Assembly: GCF_003627955.1 (NCBI RefSeq)
Contig: NZ_RBWS01000004.1
Coordinates: forward strand, 186,001-250,000
DNA: 64,000 nucleotides
Reading direction: 5' to 3'
DNA from: Sphingobacterium puteale
Lineage (GTDB): Bacteria > Bacteroidota > Bacteroidia > Sphingobacteriales > Sphingobacteriaceae
Under the pieces are notes generated by a model. The model made no database searches. It had not been told where the DNA came from and saw only the letters and a program-made list of their open reading frames with translations. The position numbers and the translations under genes are program-made. Shown in pieces: positions 19,011-26,050 of the stretch (position 1 is its first letter; every line of letters begins with the position of its first letter).

Positions 19011-19745
19011 ATGAAATCATCATCTATTATTGTTTCTGTCATTGTGGGCGTCGTTGTGTTGCTGACCGCATGGATATTGGGCAATGCTTATCGATATAAA
19101 TTTAAATCAACACAGACGATTACGGTAAATGGCAATGCGAAGAAGGACTTCGAATCGGATTTGGTAAAATGGAACGCCACATTTAGCAGAAAGAATTTCG
19201 AATTAAGTGCTGCCTCGGCCCAATTGGCAACCGACCGTGACCTGGTACGCGATTTTTTAGTGCAGCAGGGGATCAAGGTAGGTGAGATTCGTTTTGAAGC
19301 CGTAAATATCGCCAAAGACTTTGAATACCATACCGACGGGAAGGGCAATGGGTATAATACCTTTTCTGGTTATACATTGTCACAAACCGTGAGTGTGGAA
19401 TCCAAAGACCTGAATAAGGTGGACAATGCTTCCAGAGAAATATCGACATTGATTTCAAAAGGAATAGAGCTGAGCTCAAGCACTCCGAACTATTATTACT
19501 CAAAGCTGGAAGATCTAAAGCTGGAACTTATTTCCCAAGCTTCAAAAAACGCCCATCAGCGTGCGGATAATATTGCCAAAGAATCGAATGCGGGATTAGG
19601 TAGTCTGGTAAAGGCTGATCTTGGAATTTTCCAGATAACGGGTCAAAATGATAACGAAGAATACTCTTCTGGAGGTGCTTTTAATACAACTTCGCGGAAG
19701 AAAACAGCGAATATAACGGTTAAGGCGAGCTTTTTGAGTAATTAA
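19011..19745 (+). CDS. SIMPL (DUF541) domain protein, membrane-anchored
   Basis: A 244-residue protein from the ATG at 19011, chosen over a TTG 13 codons upstream because the hydrophobic segment then begins right after MKSSS. Residues 6-30 (IIVSVIVGVVVLLTAWILGN) form one membrane anchor or signal segment. The rest matches the SIMPL/DUF541 fold: the opening strand TITVNGNAKKDFESDLVKW, the middle FSGYTLSQTVSVESKDLNKVD and the C-terminal TANITVKASF. SIMPL proteins are periplasmic or envelope proteins with poorly defined roles, often linked to stress protection. The gene is divergent from the S9 peptidase with a 93-bp shared spacer. Confidence 0.88.
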   Translation: MKSSSIIVSVIVGVVVLLTAWILGNAYRYKFKSTQTITVNGNAKKDFESDLVKWNATFSRKNFELSAASAQLATDRDLVRDFLVQQGIKVGEIRFEAVNIAKDFEYHTDGKGNGYNTFSGYTLSQTVSVESKDLNKVDNASREISTLISKGIELSSSTPNYYYSKLEDLKLELISQASKNAHQRADNIAKESNAGLGSLVKADLGIFQITGQNDNEEYSSGGAFNTTSRKKTANITVKASFLSN

Positions 19746-19808
19746 CGAAAAATTATTTGACTGTATTTCAGTAGACTATTGATTTCGGTGGGAAATTTGC
19801 TTAAAAAG

Positions 19809-19840
19809 TTTTCTCTTTTTCAATAAAAAAACTACTTTTG
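19809..19840 (+). promoter_or_regulatory. Promoter of tRNA-Leu
   Basis: The -7 box TACTTTTG (19833-19840) matches TAnnTTTG exactly. A partial -33 box (GTTTTC, ending at about 19813) lies 19 nt upstream. The expected start, near 19846, is only about 14 nt before the mature tRNA. Confidence 0.55.
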
Positions 19841-19859
19841 CATCATCCCAAACGGATAT

Positions 19860-19939
19860 GCCCGGATGGCGGAATTGGTAGACGCGCTGGTCTCAAACAC
19901 CAGTGGGAAACCGTGCCGGTTCGACTCCGGCTCCGGGTA
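19860..19939 (+). tRNA. tRNA-Leu (anticodon CAA)
   Basis: Cloverleaf readable by eye. The acceptor stem is GCCCGGA with TCCGGGT (position 1-72 is a G-U pair). The D arm contains GCGGAATTGGTAGACGC. The anticodon stem CTGGT/ACCAG encloses CTCAAAC with anticodon CAA. A long variable arm follows, as expected for a class II tRNA, and the T arm is GCCGG-TTCGACT-CCGGC. The discriminator base is A, as needed for leucine. CCA is not encoded. It reads the UUG codon. Confidence 0.97.
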
Positions 19940-19942
19940 CTG

Positions 19943-19977
19943 AAAGGGTCTTAACATTACACATGGTAAGGCCCTTT
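19943..19977 (+). terminator. Terminator after tRNA-Leu
   Basis: An 11-bp stem (AAAGGGTCTTA at 19943-19953 with TAAGGCCCTTT at 19967-19977, one G-U) with a 13-nt loop, followed by further T residues. It ends the tRNA transcript. Confidence 0.8.
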
Positions 19978-20249
19978 TTAAGTAAAATGCCCCTTCGGGA
20001 ACATAGAACCACTCCTTGACACGGATGATTTAGTTAACAAGCTGAAAAATTTGTAGACCTGAAAGCTTTTAACGACGCAACAAGTTAGGCTTCATTGTTT
20101 CATCACCAGACACTTAGCTTCATCCGTTAATTTATTTGAAACCTTCGTATGCTCGCGTCGATCTTTTTGAGATGATTATCAACCGATATATGCTTATTAT
20201 TTGTTTAAATGAGATCAGCAGTGGCTTATCCTTAAGGACGTTTAGTTAA

Positions 20250-20564
20250 ATGCTGAGGAGGTTTGGCCAAATGCTGAGGAGAAATGAACAAATGCTGAGG
20301 AGGATTGATCCGATGCTGAGGACGTTTGGTTCAATGCTAGGGAAGATTGGACCAATGTTGAGGACGTTTGATCAAATGCCAAGGAGGTTTGGTCAAATGC
20401 TAGGGAAGATTGGACCAATGCTGAGGACGTTTGGTCAAATGTCAAGGAGGTTTGGCCAAATGCTGAGGAGAGATGAACAAATGCTAAGGACGATTGATCA
20501 AATGTCAAGGAGGTTTGACCAATTGCTAGGGAGAGATGAACAAATGCTAAGGACGTTTTGTTCA
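20250..20564. repeat. Tandem array of about 15 diverged 21-nt units
   Basis: Units follow the form ATGCTGAGGACGTTTGGTCAA with substitutions but no length change. All 15 units are exactly 21 nt, so both strands stay open. The plus strand would encode heptads like MLRRFGQ; the minus strand heptads like SSLAFDQ. The first half of the unit (ATGCT.AGGA) is the better conserved part, and the second half falls into recurring subtypes (TTTGGTCAA, GATTGGACCA, GATGAACAA). There is no spacer structure as in CRISPR. I regard it as non-coding repeat DNA, although a repetitive peptide cannot be excluded. Confidence 0.85.
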
Positions 20565-20575
20565 TCTCTCCTTAG
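20526..20575. repeat. Inverted repeat at the end of the 21-nt array
   Basis: The 18-nt arm at 20526-20543 (CTAGGGAGAGATGAACAA) is matched by its reverse complement at 20558-20575 with a single difference that still allows a G-U pair. The right arm is therefore an array unit in reverse orientation. The transcript of either strand could fold into a long hairpin with a 14-nt loop. Confidence 0.8.
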
Positions 20576-20576
20576 C

Positions 20577-20600
20577 AACGGTAAGTGTTTGCTTACCGTT
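20577..20600. repeat. Hairpin flanking the repeat array
   Basis: A 9-bp perfect stem (AACGGTAAG at 20577-20585 with CTTACCGTT at 20592-20600) and a 6-nt loop, directly after the inverted array unit and followed by AAAATG. It has no T tract, so it is probably not a standard terminator on the plus strand. Confidence 0.6.
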
Positions 20601-20891
20601 AAAATGCCCCTTTAATGGTATTTAGACCTTGATTTTTGTCTGATTTTGGCCATAAGGTGTCAAAATCGGCAATAAAAAGTTATGTCTTGCCGAAAAGTTG
20701 GCCGATTTTACCCCCTAAGTTTGTAGCCGACTCTTTCGTAATGGTTTCATTGGATAAAGATGCCAAATGGGCAACATACGAGTCATATTTTTTTCATCTT
20801 CGGTGCTGTAGAATTTGACACAGTTTTTTTGTATAAGCCTTTTTATTATGGGAATTCTTGTTTAAATTGGAAATACCAAATTTAAACTTAG

Positions 20892-22205
20892 ATGAAAGCA
20901 GCATTTTTATCTTTAGCATTACTCTGTTCTGTTTTTGCATGGGGACAGGACCGTTTTGTTCTGAAAGAAAAAAAGAAGGCTAAAATTCCGTTTTTATTTG
21001 TTCATAACCTCATTATTATTCCCGTACAGGTTAACGGCTATGCCATGAACTTTTTATTGGATACAGGAGTCAAAGAGACGATGATCTTTGGGGAAACACT
21101 TAAATCTATAGATAGCGCTGTTTTTGTCAATAAATTTCAGGGACTGGGGAGGGACGAGGGGTTGGATGGCTATCTGTCTGTAAATAATAATGTGAATATC
21201 GCCGGTGTGTATGAAGATACGGATCAACCCATCTATATTCTTAAAAATGCACATATCGATATTTCTACCCGGATAGGCGTTGAAATAAATGGTATTATGG
21301 GGAGCCGTTTTTTTAGTGATCACGTTGTTGAAATGGATTTTTTGAAACATTGGGTTACCATTTACCAGAAGGAAGAGTATCCCAAGGGGCTGGCCAAAAT
21401 GCAGCGCATCCCGCTAGATATTTTAAACAGTAGACCCTATATTTCGATCGCTTTTAATCAGGATTCCGCAGACATCGAAGGTCGCGTATTGATTGATATG
21501 GGCAATAGCGATGCGTTGATGCTTATCCCTTCCAAATTAAATAATTTTTCGATTAAACCTCCTTTTATTGACGATTATATCGGGCAAGGATTTAATGGTG
21601 AAATTTATGGGAAAAGAAATCGGATCAAATCGTTGGAGCTGGGGCCATTTACGATGCATTATCCGCTGGTGGCTTATCCGGAATTGAGTTCAACGCAGCA
21701 TGCGACTTTTGTCAATGAACGAATCGGCTCTGTTGGAAACGAACTTCTGCGCCGATTTAAAGTGATTTTTGACTACCCCAATAATGTAGTGTATCTGGTT
21801 AAAAATAGAAATTTTGATAAATTCTATTATTTAAACATGAGCGGTCTGGAAATCATCCATGACGGCATTAAATATGAGAAGGAGGAGGTACCTGTCTATT
21901 TAAAAAAAGATGGTGGAACTGAGATTCGCATGGACAATCGGGTACAGTACCGATTTGTGCTGAAAAACATGTATAAAATCGCTACAGTTCGAACAGATTC
22001 CCCAGCGGCAATTGTCGGTTTAAAGCCAGATGATAAAGTGTTGAAAATCAATGGTCGTTCGGCGTCTTCTTATACCTTGGAAGCGATCCATACACTTTTC
22101 AAATCAGAGGAAGGCAAAGAGATCCGCTTTAAGATAGAAAGAGCTGGACAGGAACTCGATTATACCTTCTTTCTAAAAGATCCGCTGCCTTTCAATTCAA
22201 AATAA
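20892..22205 (+). CDS. Exported aspartyl protease (retropepsin-like) with PDZ domain
   Basis: A 437-residue exported protein. A short signal peptide (MKAAFLSLALLCSVFAWG, then Q) is followed by two retropepsin-like lobes. The first has the catalytic-type motif NFLLDTGVKETMIFG (about residues 52-66). The second has VLIDMGNSDALMLI (about 200), where the Thr of the usual D-T/S-G triad is Met. The C-terminal 90 residues form a PDZ domain (SPAAIVGLKPDDKVLKINGR then IHTLFKSEEGKEIRFKIERA). This is the Asp_protease_2 plus PDZ layout common in Bacteroidota; the biological substrate is unknown. The gene stands alone on the plus strand after the repeat region. Confidence 0.88.
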   Translation: MKAAFLSLALLCSVFAWGQDRFVLKEKKKAKIPFLFVHNLIIIPVQVNGYAMNFLLDTGVKETMIFGETLKSIDSAVFVNKFQGLGRDEGLDGYLSVNNNVNIAGVYEDTDQPIYILKNAHIDISTRIGVEINGIMGSRFFSDHVVEMDFLKHWVTIYQKEEYPKGLAKMQRIPLDILNSRPYISIAFNQDSADIEGRVLIDMGNSDALMLIPSKLNNFSIKPPFIDDYIGQGFNGEIYGKRNRIKSLELGPFTMHYPLVAYPELSSTQHATFVNERIGSVGNELLRRFKVIFDYPNNVVYLVKNRNFDKFYYLNMSGLEIIHDGIKYEKEEVPVYLKKDGGTEIRMDNRVQYRFVLKNMYKIATVRTDSPAAIVGLKPDDKVLKINGRSASSYTLEAIHTLFKSEEGKEIRFKIERAGQELDYTFFLKDPLPFNSK

Positions 22206-22218
22206 AGTTTCTTCAAAA

Positions 22219-22251
22219 TTTGGAAAATTGAATTTAACTTACTTACCTTTG
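22219..22251 (+). promoter_or_regulatory. Promoter before the short leader ORF
   Basis: TTTG at 22219-22222 and TACCTTTG at 22244-22251, a perfect -7 box, separated by 21 nt. Transcription would begin near 22257 and read the 28-codon ORF and the following hairpin. The promoter starts just 14 bp after the protease stop codon. Confidence 0.65.
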
Positions 22252-22292
22252 CCGCTGATATTAATTTTAAACAATTTAAAAGACGAAGAACT

Positions 22293-22379
22293 ATGTTGGT
22301 CGCTAAGATAAAATCAAAAGACGCTTTTACGGCAAATGGATTTGCTGGAAGCATTCTTCGTGCTTTTCTTCACTTATAA
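22293..22379 (+). CDS. Small ORF (28 aa), possible leader peptide upstream of rtcB-prfH
   Basis: ATG at 22293, TAA at 22377-22379. The peptide begins MLVAKIKSKDAFTANGF and ends RAFLHL. It has no signal peptide or known motif. It lies between a good promoter and a terminator. ACGAAGAA (22283-22290), just before the start codon, is complementary to TTCTTCGT (22354-22361) inside the ORF. TCTTCG of the latter is also complementary to CGAAGA (22407-22412) in the left arm of the terminator. This gives mutually exclusive pairings as in a translation-dependent attenuator. Alternatively it is an independent small transcript or a chance ORF. Confidence 0.45.
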   Translation: MLVAKIKSKDAFTANGFAGSILRAFLHL

Positions 22380-22398
22380 CGTATCCTTTACGATTTGA

Positions 22399-22427
22399 AA
22401 AAAGCCCGAAGATCATTCGGGTTTTTT
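22399..22427 (+). terminator. Rho-independent terminator after the short ORF
   Basis: A 12-bp stem (AAAAAGCCCGAA at 22399-22410 with TTCGGGTTTTTT at 22416-22427, one G-U) and a 5-nt loop. The T run is part of the 3' arm. It lies 235 bp before rtcB and about 20 bp after the short ORF. Confidence 0.85.
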
Positions 22428-22614
22428 ATTTCCTTCAATTTTCTATTTAGCCGGGCTATGCGGGGTCTGTTTTTTATCGGTCGATTTCTGTGTCGGCCCA
22501 TATAGGTTAACCGGCCTGTTTTTGTATGTCATTTTGGTCATGCTATAAAATGTGATGATCCCGCTGTCGGCAGACTGTTTATTCAAGAAAAGAAAACCCG
22601 GATATTTTAAATTG

Positions 22615-22635
22615 CTTATCCCTGAGTGGGATAAG
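22615..22635 (+). promoter_or_regulatory. Hairpin in the 5' region of rtcB
   Basis: CTTATCCC (22615-22622) pairs with GGGATAAG (22628-22635) around a 5-nt loop TGAGT, 27 nt before the rtcB start codon. It is followed by AT-rich sequence, not a T run, so it is more likely a leader structure than a terminator. A possible promoter (TTTG at 22521-22524, TATAAAATG at 22544-22552, 19-nt spacing, weak -7) lies upstream. Confidence 0.45.
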
Positions 22636-22662
22636 TTAGCATATTAAATTATTTTAAAAAAT

Positions 22663-24054
22663 ATGGGAAGTAAATTATCGGGGAAAGACCTTATTAAAAT
22701 CGGTTTTCCACAGCATAATATAATACAAGTAGCCTTAGGGCTAATAACACGCTACCGAAAAGGAGAAAAGAAGGAAAATATCCTTTTGGAAGTAAAAACT
22801 GTGTTGGAGGCACCTGAAAAATTTAGGGCACATCCAATCTGGGCGAAGCTCGCTGAAGGTTTGATTCAGCCGGTTGAAGCCCGTATGCGGCAACTAAATA
22901 AGCAGATGGCTCCCTTTACCATTTTTGGTGAAAATGAAATTGATGAGCAAGCCAAAAAGCAATTGTATGAAGCATTGAAGTTACCCATAGCATATCGGGG
23001 AGCATTGATGCCAGACGCACATATGGGCTATGGCCTGCCGATCGGCGGGGTGCTGGCAACAGATAATGCCGTGATACCTTACGGGGTCGGTGTGGATATC
23101 GGCTGTCGGATGAGCTTGTCTATCTTTGATCTACCGGCAAGTTATTTTAGAGGAAGAGAATTCCAGTTGCGAAATATGCTGAAAGAAAACACCAAATTCG
23201 GTATGTATGATACGCATCGCGATAAACAGGATCATGCGATTTTTAGCCGATCCGAATTTAACGATATCCCTCTGCTGAAATCATTGTTGGATAAAGCGTA
23301 CAAGCAACTCGGGACCTCAGGTGGTGGTAATCACTTTGTCGAATTTGGCGTGGTTGAGCTGCATGCTGTCCGCCCGGTCTGGGGGCTGGCCCCCGGTGCT
23401 TATCTGGCGATATTGTCGCATAGTGGATCGCGGGGATTGGGCGCAAATATTGCGAAACAGTATACTGACCTAGCCGCAAAGCAGTGTCCTTTACCGCGTC
23501 ATGTGCAACATCTGGCGTGGCTGGACCTGGACAGCCAAGAAGGTCAGGAGTACTGGTTAGCGATGAATTTAGCGGGTGATTATGCGCGGGCCTGTCATGA
23601 GGATATCCACAGGCGTTTGGCTAAGGCTTTGGGGGAACGTCCCGTTTTAACCATCGACAACCACCATAACTTTGCCTGGAAGGAAATGATGGATGGAAAA
23701 GAATGTATTGTTCACCGCAAAGGGGCGACACCTGCCGGACAGGGGGTGCTGGGGATTATCCCAGGGTCCATGACCGCACCCGGATTTATCGTTGAGGGGC
23801 GGGGCAATCCGTTGAGCCTGCAATCGGCATCGCATGGAGCCGGACGCATGATGTCGCGGGCAGCCTGCAAAAGTAGCTTCACCAAAAGTGCCATGCTCAA
23901 GGAACTGGAGAAACATGATGTGGAACTCATCGGAGGCGCATTGGATGAAGCTCCACATGCTTATAAGGATATTCACCGGGTGATGAGCCTGCAGCAGGAG
24001 TTGGTTAATGTACTTGGAACATTTCGTCCCAAGATTGTTCGCATGGATAAATAG
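22663..24054 (+). CDS. rtcB: RNA ligase RtcB (RtcB2-type, partner of PrfH)
   Basis: GTP-dependent RNA ligase that joins 2',3'-cyclic-phosphate or 3'-phosphate ends to 5'-OH ends; 463 residues. Active-site motifs are visible. PDAHMGYGLPIGGVLA is followed by GVDIGCRMS, with metal-ligand Asp145 and Cys148. SGGGNHFVEFG, LSHSGSRGLGANIA, DNHHNFAW and HRKGATPA come next. The guanylylated-type histidine is in QSASHGAGRMMSRAA (His391). The product ends 7 bp before prfH, so they form an operon. RtcB paralogues next to PrfH are known from published work to repair cleaved 16S rRNA in the ribosomal decoding centre, which is the most likely role here. Confidence 0.93.
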   Translation: MGSKLSGKDLIKIGFPQHNIIQVALGLITRYRKGEKKENILLEVKTVLEAPEKFRAHPIWAKLAEGLIQPVEARMRQLNKQMAPFTIFGENEIDEQAKKQLYEALKLPIAYRGALMPDAHMGYGLPIGGVLATDNAVIPYGVGVDIGCRMSLSIFDLPASYFRGREFQLRNMLKENTKFGMYDTHRDKQDHAIFSRSEFNDIPLLKSLLDKAYKQLGTSGGGNHFVEFGVVELHAVRPVWGLAPGAYLAILSHSGSRGLGANIAKQYTDLAAKQCPLPRHVQHLAWLDLDSQEGQEYWLAMNLAGDYARACHEDIHRRLAKALGERPVLTIDNHHNFAWKEMMDGKECIVHRKGATPAGQGVLGIIPGSMTAPGFIVEGRGNPLSLQSASHGAGRMMSRAACKSSFTKSAMLKELEKHDVELIGGALDEAPHAYKDIHRVMSLQQELVNVLGTFRPKIVRMDK

Positions 24055-24060
24055 GAGCGC

Positions 24061-24681
24061 ATGGAAAAGTATATTTTATTGACTTCGGGGCGAGGGCCCA
24101 GGGAATGTAATCTTGCTGTAAAGCAGGTGTTGGAAAGGATGCAGTCAGAAGCAAAGCAATATGGCTTAAAGATGGAGACGGTGGAAGCCGAGGAGATCGA
24201 TGGGCTTCCCTGTTCATTGGTGTTAAAGCTGGCAGGTGAGGCAATTTCGGTATTTATTGATCGCTGGATAGGAACAATTTGTTGGATCTGTCCAAGTCCC
24301 TTTCGACCTAACCACAGACGTAAGAATTGGTTTTTGGAGGTCAAGAACTGGTATCCGGTACAGCCTGTTGCGAAAATGAACTTGAAGGATGTGCAATTTC
24401 AGGCGATGCGCAGCAGTGGCGCAGGTGGACAGCATGTAAACAAGGTGAGTTCAGCAGTTCGCGCGACTCACCTCCCGACAGGAATGATGGTACAGGTGAT
24501 GGATACCCGTTCCCAATTGCAAAATAAAGAAATTGCCGTTTTGCGTTTGGAAGAACGGTTGCTGGAGCTGGAACGGTTGCAGAAAAATGCAGGGAAAAAT
24601 CAGTCCTGGAAAAATCAGATTGATGTCCGTCGAGGGGATTCGAAACGTATTTTCTCCGGTCCGAAATTTAAAGAGTTATGA
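24061..24681 (+). CDS. prfH: Peptide chain release factor-like protein PrfH
   Basis: Class I release-factor homologue of 206 residues. It carries the peptidyl-hydrolysis loop SSGAGGQHVNKVSSAVRATH (GGQ at residues 122-124) but lacks the long N-terminal helical region and stop-codon reading domains of RF1/RF2. The N-terminal 100 residues (LLTSGRGPRECNLAVKQVLE) match the PrfH group. The C-terminus is the basic helix with KNAGKNQSWKNQIDVRRGD. It follows rtcB by 6 bp. The pair is understood to act on ribosomes damaged in the decoding centre: PrfH releases the stuck peptide and RtcB2 religates the rRNA. A hairpin terminator follows at 24802. Confidence 0.93.
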   Translation: MEKYILLTSGRGPRECNLAVKQVLERMQSEAKQYGLKMETVEAEEIDGLPCSLVLKLAGEAISVFIDRWIGTICWICPSPFRPNHRRKNWFLEVKNWYPVQPVAKMNLKDVQFQAMRSSGAGGQHVNKVSSAVRATHLPTGMMVQVMDTRSQLQNKEIAVLRLEERLLELERLQKNAGKNQSWKNQIDVRRGDSKRIFSGPKFKEL

Positions 24682-24801
24682 CCGGATTAGGATGCCGTTG
24701 GGCGTTGAATATGACTTTTTTGTCGCCTATAAGCTGTCGATACCATATCCTGTGCTTATTAATGAGGTAAACAGCATCGTTTAAACAACGACGCTGATCT
24801 T

Positions 24802-24828
24802 ATGAGTCCGGCCAAACACCGGGCTCAT
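24802..24828 (+). terminator. Possible terminator of rtcB-prfH
   Basis: A 10-bp stem with one G-U (ATGAGTCCGG at 24802-24811 with CCGGGCTCAT at 24819-24828) and a 7-nt loop, about 120 bp past prfH. The following sequence, GTTATTTA, is only weakly T-rich. The rest of 24682-25099 holds no gene that I recognise. Confidence 0.55.
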
Positions 24829-24946
24829 GTTATTTATGGCGGTAGCTACCGACTTGTTTTTAAGGGGAGAGCTGCGCGCACGATTGTGAATGCTTTCGGA
24901 TGAAACCGTATTTTCTTCGGCTAAAGACTTGAAATGTAGAAAATAA

Positions 24947-24979
24947 TTTGTTGAAATGCCGTGATAATTAGTATCTTTA
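24947..24979 (+). promoter_or_regulatory. Possible promoter of prpBCD
   Basis: TTTG at 24947-24950 and TATCTTTA at 24972-24979 with 21-nt spacing. The -7 box departs from TAnnTTTG at the last base. The same TATCTTTAGG string occurs upstream of the thiolase gene at 32561. Confidence 0.5.
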
Positions 24980-25099
24980 GGATGAACGATCGAATTATTT
25001 GTTGTTCAAACTAAATAAACTTAAATACTGCTCATCATGCCCCTAACAGGGTTTTATCCTGTCGGACTAATGAGTTGTGGAATTTCAAATTTCAATGAT

Positions 25100-25978
25100 A
25101 TGATAGATTCTCCAGGCTTCCTTTTTAGAGAAGCAATCAAGCATGAAAACCCCTTACAAGTCGTCGGAACCATCAATGCGAATCACGCACTTTTGGCTGA
25201 GCAAGCAGGCTTTAAAGCTATCTACCTCTCTGGAGGTGGTGTCGCTGCGGGTTCGCTGGGTGTGCCAGATTTGGGTATTACAACACTTCAGGATGTATTA
25301 ATTGACGTGGACCGCATTACTAATGTATGCAAGCTTCCTTTGATGGTGGATATCGACACGGGCTTTGGTCCTTCAGCTTTTAATGTCGCAAGGACGATAA
25401 AGAGCCTGATTAAAGCCGGGGCTGCAGCGGTCCATATGGAAGATCAAGTGGGGGCCAAACGCTGTGGCCACCGCCCGGGAAAGGAGCTGGTGTCAAAAGA
25501 TGAAATGGTAGACCGGTTAAAAGCTGCTGTCGATGCGCGTACTGATCTACATTTTGTCATTGGTGCGCGTACCGATGCTTTGGCTTCTGAGGGTTTGGAA
25601 ATGGCCTTGGAAAGAGCCCTGGCCTACAAAGAAGCCGGGGCGGATTTTATCTTCGCGGAAGCCGTGCATAACTTGGATCAATATATGCAGTTCAGTCGCG
25701 CAACCGGATTACCTATACTCGCTAACATTACCGAATTCGGACAGACACCATTGTTTAACCTTGACGAGCTTCGTCATGCGGATGTGTCCATCGTGCTTTA
25801 CCCTTTATCTGCATTCCGTGCAGCAAACAAAGCGGCGACTGATGTGTACAGGCATATTCGGAAAGACGGTGGTCAGGCAGCAGTTGTAGACCGTATGCAG
25901 ACTCGCGATGAATTGTATCGCAGTATCGACTACTATGCTTACGAGAACCGCCTGGATCAATTGTTCAACGCGAAGTAA
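25100..25978 (+). CDS. prpB: 2-methylisocitrate lyase
   Basis: Cleaves 2-methylisocitrate to pyruvate and succinate, the last step of the methylcitrate cycle for propionyl-CoA. 292 residues from ATG 25100. I chose this start because family members begin just before the SPGxxFREAI helix; the frame extends upstream to ATGs at 25037 and 25070. Conserved features include [29 protein letters not shown], the catalytic-loop motif [19 protein letters not shown] with the key Cys, [24 protein letters not shown] and the C-terminal [14 protein letters not shown] [15 protein letters not shown]. It leads the prpB-prpC-prpD cluster, 72 bp before prpC. The KRCGH loop with the propionate-type partners distinguishes it from isocitrate lyase. 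Confidence 0.94.
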   Translation: MIDSPGFLFREAIKHENPLQVVGTINANHALLAEQAGFKAIYLSGGGVAAGSLGVPDLGITTLQDVLIDVDRITNVCKLPLMVDIDTGFGPSAFNVARTIKSLIKAGAAAVHMEDQVGAKRCGHRPGKELVSKDEMVDRLKAAVDARTDLHFVIGARTDALASEGLEMALERALAYKEAGADFIFAEAVHNLDQYMQFSRATGLPILANITEFGQTPLFNLDELRHADVSIVLYPLSAFRAANKAATDVYRHIRKDGGQAAVVDRMQTRDELYRSIDYYAYENRLDQLFNAK

Positions 25979-26050
25979 TTACCATCTCTAACCGGATGCA
26001 TGAGTATATTTTGTTATTTAAATACACGCTAACTTATACATAAATAATTT

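Larger units (their letters stand above)
19978..20891. other. Gene-poor region downstream of tRNA-Leu
   Basis: About 0.9 kb without any ORF that I recognise. It contains a 21-nt tandem repeat array (20250-20564), an inverted arm ending that array, a hairpin (20577-20600) and a second set of complementary segments: AAAATCGGC at 20662-20670 can pair with GCCGATTTT at 20701-20709, or TCGGCAA at 20666-20672 with TTGCCGA at 20687-20693. A 60-codon ORF at 20636-20818 resembles nothing I know. The stretch at 19980-20249 shows no feature. Position next to a tRNA raises the possibility of an old integration site, but no integrase or repeated tRNA 3' end is present. Confidence 0.5.

Noticed and set aside
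19860..19939. tRNA with a different anticodon reading
   Set aside because: The seven-base loop is CTCAAAC, which fixes the anticodon as CAA; the long variable arm and A discriminator agree with leucine.
20250..20564. CRISPR array
   Set aside because: Units are contiguous, 21 nt and diverged along their full length, with no spacers, and no cas gene is present.
20250..20615. 121-codon plus-strand ORF (heptads like MLRRFGQ) and the opposite 107-codon ORF as protein genes
   Set aside because: Both arise from the 21-nt repeat array, whose unit length keeps all frames open. There is no promoter and no domain, and both strands are equally open.
20636..20818. 60-codon ORF after the repeat array
   Set aside because: No motif I recognise, no promoter, and partly overlaps complementary segments. 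It may be a degraded fragment but I cannot support it.
24533..24784. 83-codon ORF overlapping the prfH end
   Set aside because: It is an out-of-frame shadow of prfH that continues into the spacer.
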